DNA of 64,000 bases from Acidobacteriota bacterium (GTDB lineage Bacteria; Acidobacteriota; Aminicenantia; Aminicenantales; Saccharicenantaceae). A program made the translations under genes and the position numbers. A model generated the notes under the pieces. It worked only from the letters and a program-made list of their open reading frames with translations. It did no database searches and was not told where the DNA came from. Of the stretch, positions 24,428-33,421 are shown in pieces. The stretch is taken from the NCBI GenBank assembly GCA_033549365.1, contig JAWSUF010000002.1:186001-250000 (forward strand), written 5' to 3'. Numbering within the stretch: the stretch's first letter is position 1; the number at the start of each line of letters is the position of its first letter.

Positions 24428-27367
24428 ATGAAACCTGCTCCCGTATCAAAAGAAAAGAGAGTGAAGGCTCACTTCGAAGACAGCCGCGCCATGGTCGCCC
24501 TCACGGACGGCATTCTGAAGCACCGCCGTTTGATCGTCGCTCTCATCATCGCCGTGACCCTCGCCGCTCTCATTCCGCTTCGACATCTTCAGTTCCGCAA
24601 CATCGTCACGGAATGGCTGCCCCAAGACGACGACGTCATGAGTCTGTTCCTCGATACGGGCCACACGTTCGGGATGAACGAACTCGTTCTGGTCACCTTG
24701 AAGGCCGCATCCGGAGAGACATTTTCCTATGAGATCCTGGAAGCGCTCAGAAACGCCCAGGAGGAACTGGCCCTGAAACCCGAGGTCTTTTTCGCGACGT
24801 CCATTGTCAACGCTCCCGACATCTCCCGGGATGAGGACGGCCTCAGGGTTTCGGATTTTCTTCGCGACATCCCCCGGGACGGCGCCGTTCTCGAAGCCGT
24901 AAAAAAGGATGCGTTATCGCGGGAAAACTTCACCGACACGTTCATTTCACGCGACGGCGAGTGGCTGTCCCTGACCGTATTTCTCCGCAACGGCCAGGAC
25001 TCGAATCGGATCTTCGCCGGAATCATCCGGCCGGTTCTGGAAAAGCATTTGGGCGGGCTGGCCGAACTCCATTATTCCGGCGAACCGGCGACGACCTATT
25101 ACATGGACGCGTTCATCAAGAGCGACATCTTCCGTCTCGTTCCCATGGTCGTTCTGATTGTCCTTCTGACTCTTTTCGTCGGTTTCGGAAGCCTGCGGGG
25201 TGTCCTTTTTCCGTCGATCACCGTCTGGTTTTCGACGGTCTGGGTCTTCGGTCTCATGGGGCTTCTCGGCATTCCCCTCAAAATGATCACGCCCGCTCTT
25301 CCCGTTCTTCTGATCGCGCTCGGTTCGGCCTACGGCATTCATATCGTCAATGTCCTGTCGCTTTCTCCGGGCGGGACGGGTCACACGTCCGCGGCGGTCG
25401 CCGCCTCTCTCCGCCGGGTCATTGTTCCCGTCATGATGGCGAGTCTGACCACGATGATCGGATTCACCTCGTTTCTGACGGCCCGGCTCAAGCTGGTCAT
25501 GGAATTCGGCGCACTCGCCGCGCTCGGAATCCTGTTTGCCGCCATCGTTGCCGTGCTCTTCATTCCCGCCGCGACCGGTCTTCTTCCGCCGCCCCGAATC
25601 CGAACCGGAGCAAGGTCTCGAACGCTCTCCTTCCGTTTCCTCGGGCCGATCGCGTCCTTCGTCATCCGGAGAAGGAGAGTCGTCCTCCTTGCGGCGGGAG
25701 TCGTATTCGTCGCGTTCCTTCTCGGCATCCCCCGGATTTCCCGGGAAGTCGATTTCTCGCGGTATTTTCCCGCCGACAGCACGCCGCGCCGGGCCACCGC
25801 CGTCGTCGAAGAGCATTTTGACGGAGCCTTTCCTCTGACGATCTATTTTCAGGGCGAAAACGTCCGCTCGGCCGATACGTTACGACTTGTCCGTCGCGCC
25901 GTTCACTTTTTGGCCGGACTCGATCATACAGGCATGCCCCTGGGCGTTCCCGACGTTCTCCAGGAAATGAACCACATGCTCAACGACCGCTTTGTCCTCC
26001 CCGCGACGGACGGGGGTGCGGCCAATCTCTGGTTCTTTCTCGAGGGCCGCGACGAGCTCAGCCAGATGATCACCGACGATCTGCGGGAAGCTCTGGTGTT
26101 CACCAAGGTTTCGACATTGAGAATGCCCGTTCAAAAGGATCTCGAAGCCCGTGTCGAGGCCTTTCTCAACGGAGAAAAAGCCCGGAACTATGCCGCCTTC
26201 GATCTTCGGGGTTTGGATCCGGCGACCGTCACCGTGCTGCGAAAACATGAGGCGCGGGCCGTTTTGGAGGAGATCGACTGGCTTCACCGGCGTTACGCCC
26301 GGAACGCTCCTTTCGATGCCACGGAGGCGGAAAGGGGTCTTGCGGACGCGATCGAAGGCCGTGCGGGATATGACGACTCTGCGGTCCAGGACATGGTCCG
26401 CGAGGAATTCGCCGCCGTCGTTCTGTCTCCCAATTTCGACTTCGCCGTCGATCCCGCCCCGGCCCGCCGAGTCTTCGAGGAACTCCTGTCTTCCGTCGCC
26501 GGCGGCCGCGCCGGCGAAGAAGATCTGGCCGCCGTCCTGAAACACACAATCCCGGAGGCGAGGGATGACGAGGATCTGGCTTCGGACGTGGCTTTCGGCC
26601 TGGCCCTGCGTGTCGAAGAAAGCCTGCAAAAAGCCTTCTCCGAAACCGCGTTTTCCGCCCTTCGGGATCTCTTCGCGCCCGCGGCTCGAGGCAACCCCGA
26701 CTTCGAAAAAAAAGTCCGGGGACTTCTCCTGGATGTCGCCGACGATCTGGCCGTTTTTCCGGCCGCCTGGGCCGAAGACATGATGGAATCGGGACAACCG
26801 GTGGTTTTTTCCCGGGTCGCGCAGAGCGGGCTGACGGCGGCTTTTTCGCGACTCGACCGCTTTCTTTTCTCCTCGCAGATCCAGTCTCTTCTCCTGGCTC
26901 TCGGCATGACCTTTCTGCTCATGATCGCCCTGCGGCGTTCGCTTCTTCTCGGAACGTTGTCCATCCTTCCTACTCTTTTCACGCTCGGCGTGATCTACGG
27001 ATTTCTCGGATTTTCCGGCATCCCCCTCGACTATTCGACGATGATGATCGCCGGGGTTTCCATCGGCGTCGGGATCGATTACACGATCCATTTCGTTCAC
27101 GGCGTCCTGGCCGCAACGGAACGCGGGGACGATCTCGAGGACGCCGTCCGAAAAACCATCATGGAGAAAGGCCGGGCCATCCTTGTGAACTCGTCCGCGG
27201 TCGTTCTGGGATTCGCCGTTCTCCAGTTTTCTTCCATGAGCCCGCTCCGCCATTTCGGCGGACTGATGGCGGGGTCCATGGTTCTGGCCGCTCTGGCGGC
27301 CTTGTCCATTCTGCCGGCTTCGATTCTGGTCTGCCGGCCGAAAAAAACCCAAGGAGGTTCATCATGA
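24428..27367 (+). CDS. RND/MMPL-superfamily exporter
   Basis: A 979-residue membrane protein with the RND plan: one helix near the N-terminus (about residues 33-50), a large periplasmic loop, a block of five helices (about 235-390), a helix near 425, a second long loop (about 445-815), and a final block (about 820-970). Two sterol-sensing-like halves are evident. It belongs to the predicted exporters near MmpL and HpnN, which move lipids or other hydrophobic molecules, not to the three-part drug pumps (no membrane-fusion partner is seen). The next gene overlaps its stop as ATGA and encodes a LolA-like protein, so cargo is probably handed to a periplasmic carrier. Confidence 0.9.
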   Translation: MKPAPVSKEKRVKAHFEDSRAMVALTDGILKHRRLIVALIIAVTLAALIPLRHLQFRNIVTEWLPQDDDVMSLFLDTGHTFGMNELVLVTLKAASGETFSYEILEALRNAQEELALKPEVFFATSIVNAPDISRDEDGLRVSDFLRDIPRDGAVLEAVKKDALSRENFTDTFISRDGEWLSLTVFLRNGQDSNRIFAGIIRPVLEKHLGGLAELHYSGEPATTYYMDAFIKSDIFRLVPMVVLIVLLTLFVGFGSLRGVLFPSITVWFSTVWVFGLMGLLGIPLKMITPALPVLLIALGSAYGIHIVNVLSLSPGGTGHTSAAVAASLRRVIVPVMMASLTTMIGFTSFLTARLKLVMEFGALAALGILFAAIVAVLFIPAATGLLPPPRIRTGARSRTLSFRFLGPIASFVIRRRRVVLLAAGVVFVAFLLGIPRISREVDFSRYFPADSTPRRATAVVEEHFDGAFPLTIYFQGENVRSADTLRLVRRAVHFLAGLDHTGMPLGVPDVLQEMNHMLNDRFVLPATDGGAANLWFFLEGRDELSQMITDDLREALVFTKVSTLRMPVQKDLEARVEAFLNGEKARNYAAFDLRGLDPATVTVLRKHEARAVLEEIDWLHRRYARNAPFDATEAERGLADAIEGRAGYDDSAVQDMVREEFAAVVLSPNFDFAVDPAPARRVFEELLSSVAGGRAGEEDLAAVLKHTIPEARDDEDLASDVAFGLALRVEESLQKAFSETAFSALRDLFAPAARGNPDFEKKVRGLLLDVADDLAVFPAAWAEDMMESGQPVVFSRVAQSGLTAAFSRLDRFLFSSQIQSLLLALGMTFLLMIALRRSLLLGTLSILPTLFTLGVIYGFLGFSGIPLDYSTMMIAGVSIGVGIDYTIHFVHGVLAATERGDDLEDAVRKTIMEKGRAILVNSSAVVLGFAVLQFSSMSPLRHFGGLMAGSMVLAALAALSILPASILVCRPKKTQGGSS

Positions 27368-28128
27368 GATCTTCACATGCCGTTTTCGTGATTTCCGCCG
27401 TCCTGTTCCTGGCCGCCGCGGCCCCGGCCCAGACGGCCGAGGAGATTCTGACCGCTGTTGAAAAAAAGACGAGCGGCGACGAGGCGCCCCGGGACATGGA
27501 GTCGACTCTGCGCATGACTCTTGTCGGAACCCGGGGAGATTCCAAAGTCCGGGAGCTTCGGGCCTGGTCCAAAAACAACGAGTCGGGCGACGACTGGAGG
27601 ATCATGAAATTCCTGTCACCGGCCGACATGCGGGATATCGGTCTCCTGGTTCTGGCCGAGGACAGAATGTACCTCTATCTTCCGGAATTCCGCCGGGTCC
27701 GCCGGATTGCTTCGCACAATAAAAAGGACAATTTCATGGGATCGGATTTTTCCTATGACGATCTGGGCACCTCGGTGTATTCCGCCCATTACACGCCCCG
27801 TCTGGCCGGTGAGGAGGACGGAGCCTGGATTCTGGAACTCGAGCGAAAACCGGAGTCGGACAAGCCCTACAAAACCGTGCGCCTGCGCGTGCTCAAGGAC
27901 TCCGGACTCCCCGATCGCATGGAGATGGCCGACGATTCCGGGGCGCCCTGGAAAGTCGCCGAACAGGAGATCGGAAAGGCCGGCGCCTACCGGATCCCCG
28001 TGAAGATCGTCATGAGAGACTTGAAAGCCAAGTCGCACACCGTGCTGGAAATGACGGATATCCGGGTCGATCAGAATCTTGACGAGGAGATCTTCAGCGA
28101 GAGATTTTTAAAAAGGAGCGTTCGATGA
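27364..28128 (+). CDS. periplasmic outer-membrane lipoprotein-sorting (LolA-like) protein
   Basis: A 254-residue exported protein with a signal peptide (SHAVFVISAVLFLAAAAPAQ). The mature part matches the LolA-like group often called outer membrane lipoprotein-sorting protein: MESTLRMTLVG, WRIMKFLSPADMRDIG, YLPEFRRVRRI and FMGSDFSYDDL. These proteins have the half-open barrel fold that carries a lipid or lipoprotein across the periplasm. It overlaps the exporter gene upstream and the barrel gene downstream by four bases each. That fixed order suggests a dedicated path from inner membrane to outer membrane. The cargo is unknown. Confidence 0.88.
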   Translation: MRSSHAVFVISAVLFLAAAAPAQTAEEILTAVEKKTSGDEAPRDMESTLRMTLVGTRGDSKVRELRAWSKNNESGDDWRIMKFLSPADMRDIGLLVLAEDRMYLYLPEFRRVRRIASHNKKDNFMGSDFSYDDLGTSVYSAHYTPRLAGEEDGAWILELERKPESDKPYKTVRLRVLKDSGLPDRMEMADDSGAPWKVAEQEIGKAGAYRIPVKIVMRDLKAKSHTVLEMTDIRVDQNLDEEIFSERFLKRSVR

Positions 28129-29558
28129 AACGGAGAAGCCTGGCAACATTCGTTGCGGTCCTGATCCTGACCGGGGGTTCGGCATGGGCGGACGGACCCC
28201 GCATTTCCGGGCGAATCAAGCTGTTTTCCTCCGTTTTTCTGGCCGAACACCCGGACGGCCGATATTTTTCCCATGACGCCGGGGAGTTCGGGCTGAAAAG
28301 GCTGGAAACGCGGCTGTCCCTTACGGGGAGTGCCGGCGACAAGGTTTCCTATGCCGTCCGTTTGGAGGCCTTCGCCGGCGCGGAGCCGATGTTTGGCGGC
28401 CGCATTTTTCCGGAATCCGGCCCGCTGGGAACTCCGGTGCGGACGGAGCCGTTCGAGCTTGCGCTCTATGAGGGATATATCCGCGTCACAGGATTTCTTC
28501 TGAAGAATCTCGATCTGACCTTGGGGAAACAACGGATCGCCTGGGGAACGGCCGACAAAATCAGCGTCGTCGACAATCTCAATCCTGTCGATTTCGCCAA
28601 TTTCCTGACCTTCGATCCCGACTATTTCGGGGAGAGACGGCCCCAAACCGCCTTGAATCTCGAATTCCACCCCGGACGGTCGACCCGTCTTCAGTTCGTT
28701 TGGCTCCTGTCGAGGCAGATTGCCCCTCTGCCGTATGGATTCACGAATCTGCTCGCGCAGGGCCTTAATCCGTCAGCCGGGTTTATCATCAAGAAGGACC
28801 GCGCTCTTCTCAAAAACACGAATTGGGCGGTGAGGCTGTCCACTCATCTTTTCGGAGTGGATGCCGGACTCAGCTTCTATCGCGGAAATTTCGACCTGCC
28901 CACCATCTTCGGAAGCGCGGCCCTGCGTGAGGACGGGCTGACATTGGGACCGGACCTCTATTACCGTCATCCTTTAAAGCAGGTCTTCGGTCTTGATCTT
29001 GCCGGGGAGCTGTCATCGGTCGGCTGGTGGGCCGAGGCGGCCTGGGTCCGGCCGGAATATTTCAAGGGATTCGTCCAGATTCCGTACTGGATCCTTCCCA
29101 AACCCAGGGTTGAATGGCATCATTTTCGGCTTTTTGAAAAAGGATTCCCGCGTTTCGTCGCAGGGGCCGACTATACGTTTGGTATCGGAAACGGCCTCTA
29201 TCTCAATCTCCAATACGCCCATGGTCTTTTCGACGAGATCGACGCCACCGCGGAGGCCGAGGCGATTTTCGGATTCCGCAAGGGCATGTTTTTCGGTGAA
29301 CCGGGGGATTACCTGGTCGGCCGCCTGGAATATCCCCTTCTCGGCGGAGACCTGAAAATCGCTTTCAACGCGCTCGGCGAGTTTGCCGGAAAAAACGCCT
29401 CCGCCTTTCTGCTGACTCCGGGGTTGGAATGGCGGGTCTCGGACGCGGTGATCGTTCAGGCCGGTGCGGTGTTTGTCGCCGGGGACGAAATCGGAACCAA
29501 ATTCGGACCCTTCAAAAAAGACCGGCTGGCCTTTGTGTCGGCGCGGCTCGATTTCTGA
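28125..29558 (+). CDS. outer-membrane beta-barrel protein (porin-like)
   Basis: A 477-residue protein with a signal peptide (MKRRSLATFVAVLILTGGSAWA). The mature part has many alternating beta strands with aromatic ends and closes with a terminal Phe (FVSARLDF), the usual C-terminal signal for BAM insertion. It resembles porin-like barrels found with RND exporters and LolA-like proteins, but I cannot assign a named family with certainty. Translation overlaps the LolA-like gene by four bases. The simplest reading is that it is the outer-membrane end of the export route. It converges with a gene four bases away. Confidence 0.8.
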   Translation: MKRRSLATFVAVLILTGGSAWADGPRISGRIKLFSSVFLAEHPDGRYFSHDAGEFGLKRLETRLSLTGSAGDKVSYAVRLEAFAGAEPMFGGRIFPESGPLGTPVRTEPFELALYEGYIRVTGFLLKNLDLTLGKQRIAWGTADKISVVDNLNPVDFANFLTFDPDYFGERRPQTALNLEFHPGRSTRLQFVWLLSRQIAPLPYGFTNLLAQGLNPSAGFIIKKDRALLKNTNWAVRLSTHLFGVDAGLSFYRGNFDLPTIFGSAALREDGLTLGPDLYYRHPLKQVFGLDLAGELSSVGWWAEAAWVRPEYFKGFVQIPYWILPKPRVEWHHFRLFEKGFPRFVAGADYTFGIGNGLYLNLQYAHGLFDEIDATAEAEAIFGFRKGMFFGEPGDYLVGRLEYPLLGGDLKIAFNALGEFAGKNASAFLLTPGLEWRVSDAVIVQAGAVFVAGDEIGTKFGPFKKDRLAFVSARLDF

Positions 29559-29562
29559 TTCG

Positions 29563-30108
29563 TCAGAATTCGATGCCCAGCCCGGCGCCGGTCAGAAATC
29601 CGCCGATATTGATGGGCGTGTCCGCGGGCTTGAGCCGGCAGTAGGTATAGTCAAGAAATATATCGAGAACGATCGCCTCCTGCAGCCGGATCATGGTCCC
29701 GATTTTGGCCAGGGCTCCGACATGGGCCTTGTCGACGTTCCCGATGGGGTTGATCTCGTTGAAATGGAAATATCCGACACCCAGACCGGCGTAAAAATCC
29801 GTGCGGCCGGACGTCGTCATGTATTTCAATCCGCCTCCGATCGGAAAGATCTCCAGCTTGGTTTCTTCCCGGGTGAAGCTGAGTTCGCCTTTTTTGGTGT
29901 AGAGATGGCCGCCGAGCCAGAACCCGATGTTTTTCCAGGGCCGGATGGTCGCCTCGGCTCCGTAGGTCCAGCCGCCGCCGTAGATGGCCCGAAAGACCCG
30001 GTCGGAGGGACTGAAGTGGTGAGCCTTGACGACGACGGTGAAATCCTGAGCCAGCCCGGCGGCATGAAGAACAAGAATCGACGCCGGGATGAGGAAACAT
30101 TTTTTCAT
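29563..30108 (-). CDS. small outer-membrane beta-barrel protein
   Basis: A 181-residue protein with a signal peptide (MKKCFLIPASILVLHAAGLAQ). The mature part has repeated amphipathic strands such as GLGVGYFHFNEI and ends in GLGIEF, with the terminal Phe expected of a barrel protein. It looks like an eight-stranded OmpA-like or OmpW-like barrel; no clear family motif is seen. I chose the ATG at 30108, which gives a clean signal peptide; upstream in-frame codons have no such start. It lies 14 bases after the propeller gene and is probably in its operon. Confidence 0.72.
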   Translation of the reverse strand: MKKCFLIPASILVLHAAGLAQDFTVVVKAHHFSPSDRVFRAIYGGGWTYGAEATIRPWKNIGFWLGGHLYTKKGELSFTREETKLEIFPIGGGLKYMTTSGRTDFYAGLGVGYFHFNEINPIGNVDKAHVGALAKIGTMIRLQEAIVLDIFLDYTYCRLKPADTPINIGGFLTGAGLGIEF

Positions 30109-30122
30109 GGTCAACGATCCGG

Positions 30123-31871
30123 TTAACGGACGACGATCTCGGCCGTGCCCCCCTCGTTTCCCCAGACATCCACGGCCGTGCAGATGTAATGGTAGGATTT
30201 GTCTCGGGCGACGTTCCGGTGCCAATAGGTCGTCGACGAAACGTCGATTTCGGTTTCCAGCGACCGGACTCCGTCGACGACAAGATAGATCCGGAAAGAG
30301 ACGGCGCCGGGATCGCCCGGGTTCCGGGACCAGATCAGGATGTTGATATATTCGAATTGGGACAACGACCGGTTGAGGTATTTATAACCGCGGAACTGGA
30401 GCGGAGGATGACGGAGCCGGGCGGCGACGAGCTCCCCGTCTCCATCGAATTGGGTGAGGAAAACATCGGCGCATCCGTCGCTGGTCAGAAACTCCGAGGA
30501 TGGGCCGGGATCGAAATCGGCCGAAAGATGGAAACGCCCCGTGACGAAGGCGTTGCCCCGGCCGTCGACCGCAAGCCCCCAACCGGCTTGGAGGCTATCC
30601 GGGTCGTTTTCGGGGCCGCCGAAAGACCGGGCCCAGAGGCATTTTCCCTCCGGATCGTATTTGACAAGGAAAATATCTCCGACCTCGGGACCGCCTTTTG
30701 GAATCAGGATGTTTTCCTTTTCACCGGGATCGAAGTCGGTCGCACCGCTGAAAGACCCGGTGACGAAGACGTTGCCGTTTTTGTCGACGGCGACGGCGGT
30801 ACCGAAATCGTGGTACACGCTCCCGGCCCCGACGGCCCAGAGAAAATCGCCGTCCGTCGCGTACTTGGCCGTGAAGATGTCGCTTTCGCCTCGAGCGATA
30901 AGGGGAGGCGTTTCCCTCTCGGAATCGAAATCCGCGGTTCGGCTGAACTCGCCGGTCAGAAGGATGCTTCCGGCATTATCGAGGGCCAGCGCACCGGAAG
31001 CGACCTGAATCGAGCCGGAGCCTCCGGCGCGACTCTCCCAGAGGATTTCTCCCGAAGCGTCAAACTTAACGACAAACAGATCTCCGGAGAGGAGCCCGGC
31101 GACGACAATCCGGCCTTCGGCATCCATCCGGACGGCCCGGCCCTGGTCCTCTCCGGGGCTTCCAAGGGCCTTTCCCCAGCGGAATTCCCCGAGCGAAGAA
31201 TAAACGGCGATAAAAGCATCCGACGAGCCGGAGTCCGAGGTGAAGACGGCATCCGTCCCCGCTTTTCCGGATGGGTCGAGATCGATCGTTCCGCGGAAAG
31301 ACCCTGTGACCGCGATATGACCGTTGGAGGCGGCCGACAAAGCCAGGGTGGGTTCGAAGGCCGCGTCCTCATCATCCGAAGGCGGAAGGCCGTCGGGATC
31401 GAGTTCGAAGACCCAGAGCAAAGCGCCGTCGCCGTCATATTTGGCGATGAACGTCCTGGTTCGGCCTTCTCCGTCGAGGAAAAAGCGGCCGGCCAGGACA
31501 ACATGTCCTTCAGGATCGAGATCGAGGGCCAGAGGCTTGTCCGGACCCTCGTCTCCCAGGGTGACGACCCACAGGAATTTCCCCGCCGGGTCATACTTGG
31601 CCAGAAAGATGTCGACGGCATCCTGTCCCGTCAAGGGGTCGGCCGGATCTCCCGAGGCGGTGCGTCGGGCCGTCTCCGGGCCGGGATCGAAATCCACCGT
31701 TCCCTGAAAGCATCCGGCGATAAAGATGTTCCCGTCATCGTCCACAACGACATGTTGGCCCGAATCGGTGTGGGGGCCTCCGATTTTAAAGAGAACCTGT
31801 CCCCCGGCAAATGAGGCCAGGGCGATCAAGGCCCAACCGAGGAAAAATCCGCGTGCCGGAATGGTTTTCAT
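30123..31871 (-). CDS. secreted beta-propeller protein with SBBP-like repeats and Fn3-like tail
   Basis: A 582-residue exported protein (signal peptide in the first 23 residues, ending FAGG). The body is built of six or more repeats of about 60-80 residues. Each has a DGNIFIAGxF-like strand, a DFDPG-like turn (DFDPGPETA, DLDPSGKAG, DFDSERETP, DFDPGEKEN, DFDPGPSSE) and a FLxKYDPEGxxLW-like strand. Such repeats form a propeller. The last 100 residues look Fn3-like. ATG at 31871 has GGAG seven bases upstream. Function is unknown; a cell-surface or secreted binding role is likely. The small barrel gene follows in the same operon. Confidence 0.8.
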   Translation of the reverse strand: MKTIPARGFFLGWALIALASFAGGQVLFKIGGPHTDSGQHVVVDDDGNIFIAGCFQGTVDFDPGPETARRTASGDPADPLTGQDAVDIFLAKYDPAGKFLWVVTLGDEGPDKPLALDLDPEGHVVLAGRFFLDGEGRTRTFIAKYDGDGALLWVFELDPDGLPPSDDEDAAFEPTLALSAASNGHIAVTGSFRGTIDLDPSGKAGTDAVFTSDSGSSDAFIAVYSSLGEFRWGKALGSPGEDQGRAVRMDAEGRIVVAGLLSGDLFVVKFDASGEILWESRAGGSGSIQVASGALALDNAGSILLTGEFSRTADFDSERETPPLIARGESDIFTAKYATDGDFLWAVGAGSVYHDFGTAVAVDKNGNVFVTGSFSGATDFDPGEKENILIPKGGPEVGDIFLVKYDPEGKCLWARSFGGPENDPDSLQAGWGLAVDGRGNAFVTGRFHLSADFDPGPSSEFLTSDGCADVFLTQFDGDGELVAARLRHPPLQFRGYKYLNRSLSQFEYINILIWSRNPGDPGAVSFRIYLVVDGVRSLETEIDVSSTTYWHRNVARDKSYHYICTAVDVWGNEGGTAEIVVR

Positions 31872-31902
31872 CGTTATCTCCAAATATCTCCGACCGATGT
31901 TT

Positions 31903-31930
31903 ATTTTATATCTTTTTCCGGAAAAGGCAA
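31903..31930 (-). promoter_or_regulatory. promoter of the propeller-barrel operon
   Basis: On the minus strand, TTGCCT (31925-31930), 16-bp spacer, TAAAAT (31903-31908). The leader to the ATG at 31871 is about 25 bases and carries GGAG. Confidence 0.5.
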
Positions 31931-32059
31931 CCATCCGGCCCCGAAAGGCATCTTTCATTTTGAGGACGCATGATGAATTCGACAACGGTTATGGCGGCGA
32001 CGGCGCGAATCGGCGATAATATCTCCTGGAAACAGGAACGCCGATTCGAGGGAGTTGTC

Positions 32060-32650
32060 ATGACGAGTCCGGACAACGGCCGTCTCGGAACTTCGGAGGC
32101 GGCCCGGGCCGCCATTGACCCAGAAATTCTGGAAAGAGCCCGAAACGGGGACATCGGAGCCATGGAATCCATTTATGGGCATTTCAAGCGTCCCGTCTTC
32201 GGGATCGCCTGGCGGTATACCGGGAATGCCGCGGCCGCCGAGGACCTCCTGCAGGATGTTTTCCTCAAGGTCTTCTCCAACATCCGGGACGTTCGGAATA
32301 CGGAGACATTCGCCGGATGGGTGTATAAAATCGCCGTCAACACCTGTTTCAGCTACCTGAGAAAGATGAAAACCCGGTTTGATAAAACCGTCCCCCTGAG
32401 CGATGTCGAGGGGAGGCTGGACGAGGCGGCCTACGATTCCCATGAGACCGATTTGGCCAAGTCGATCGACGAGGCGGCCGCGGCGCTTCCGCCCGGACTG
32501 CGCAGCGTTTTTCTGCTCTACGACGTCCAGGGTTTCAAACATGAGGAAATCGCCGGTATTCTGGGCTGCTCCGTGGGGAACTCCAAGTCCCAGCTCTTCA
32601 AGGCGCGCATGAGGATCCGGGAATTTCTCAAAGCCCGTCAGGCGATATGA
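32060..32650 (+). CDS. ECF-type RNA polymerase sigma factor
   Basis: A 196-residue sigma factor. Region 2 is at about residues 30-95 (EDLLQDVFLKVFSNIRD, then WVYKIAVNTCFSYLRK). Region 4 is at about 135-190, with FKHEEIAGILGCSVGNSKSQ as the helix-turn-helix. I chose the ATG at 32060, which has GGGAG six bases upstream; an earlier ATG at 31970 lacks a ribosome site. A zinc-finger anti-sigma gene and a DUF4097 gene follow in the same direction and end at a terminator, so the three are an operon. It is separate from the ECF sigma factor tied to ftsK. Confidence 0.92.
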   Translation: MTSPDNGRLGTSEAARAAIDPEILERARNGDIGAMESIYGHFKRPVFGIAWRYTGNAAAAEDLLQDVFLKVFSNIRDVRNTETFAGWVYKIAVNTCFSYLRKMKTRFDKTVPLSDVEGRLDEAAYDSHETDLAKSIDEAAAALPPGLRSVFLLYDVQGFKHEEIAGILGCSVGNSKSQLFKARMRIREFLKARQAI

Positions 32651-32669
32651 GAGGCGAGGGAGATTGAAC

Positions 32670-33389
32670 ATGAGATGTGCAACGGCCAGAAAACAGATCA
32701 GCGAATATGGCGGCGTCCGGGCGAATGAGAGAAAAGCCGGGCGACTGGACGCCCATTTGGCGACGTGTTCCGAATGCCGGGAGATCCTGAAGGACTTCCA
32801 GGCCATCGCCGCGGGAGCCAGCCGCTTGGAAACGCCCGATCCTCCCGAAAGGGTTTGGCTGCGGATCCGGTCCGAATTGGAGAAATCCGCGGTTTCGGAA
32901 CCCGCCGTACGTTCGGTGCGGGCTGAAGCTCCGCGGCGGAGTTTTCGGTCGCTCGGCCCGGCCTGGCGATTCGCCGCGGCCGCCGCGCTTCTTCTGGTTG
33001 CGGTCGGCGGGGGAATCTTCTTGGGCGTCCGCATGGGGCGGCAGAGCGTTCCCGTGCTTGCGGAAAACGGCGAAAGGACCGCCCTGGCCAAACTGGATGA
33101 AGCCGAACGGTATTACATTCTGGCCATCCAATCCTTGAGCGAGGCTTTTGCCGACGAAAGGGAAAACCTGCCGGTCGAGATCGCGGAAATCTTCGAAAAG
33201 AATTTCGAAGTTTTCGACGCCACGATCCAGGTTTGCCGGGAGGCCGTGCTCATGGCGCCCGAAGACATCCAGGCGAGGGCTTTTCTCCTGTCCGCCTACA
33301 GGGAAAAAATGGCCTTTATGGACGACGCCCTGTCGTTTCAGGATGCATCCTGGGTGACAACGTCCGGGCCGGCCCGGGATACGCTTTAA
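32670..33389 (+). CDS. zinc-finger anti-sigma factor (membrane)
   Basis: A 239-residue protein. The N-terminal zinc finger is HLATCSECREIL (His-x3-Cys-x2-Cys), with an earlier Cys in RCATARK. A membrane segment is at about residues 103-122 (FAAAAALLLVAVGGGIFLGV). The periplasmic part (about 125-239) is mostly helical. It should bind the ECF sigma factor encoded 19 bases upstream. The ATG at 32670 has GGGAG seven bases before it. DUF4097, the next gene, encodes a secreted protein that may be a target of the sigma factor or part of the sensing chain. Confidence 0.85.
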   Translation: MRCATARKQISEYGGVRANERKAGRLDAHLATCSECREILKDFQAIAAGASRLETPDPPERVWLRIRSELEKSAVSEPAVRSVRAEAPRRSFRSLGPAWRFAAAAALLLVAVGGGIFLGVRMGRQSVPVLAENGERTALAKLDEAERYYILAIQSLSEAFADERENLPVEIAEIFEKNFEVFDATIQVCREAVLMAPEDIQARAFLLSAYREKMAFMDDALSFQDASWVTTSGPARDTL

Positions 33390-33421
33390 ATGAGAATTTT
33401 TGAATCAACATGGAGGTTGAG

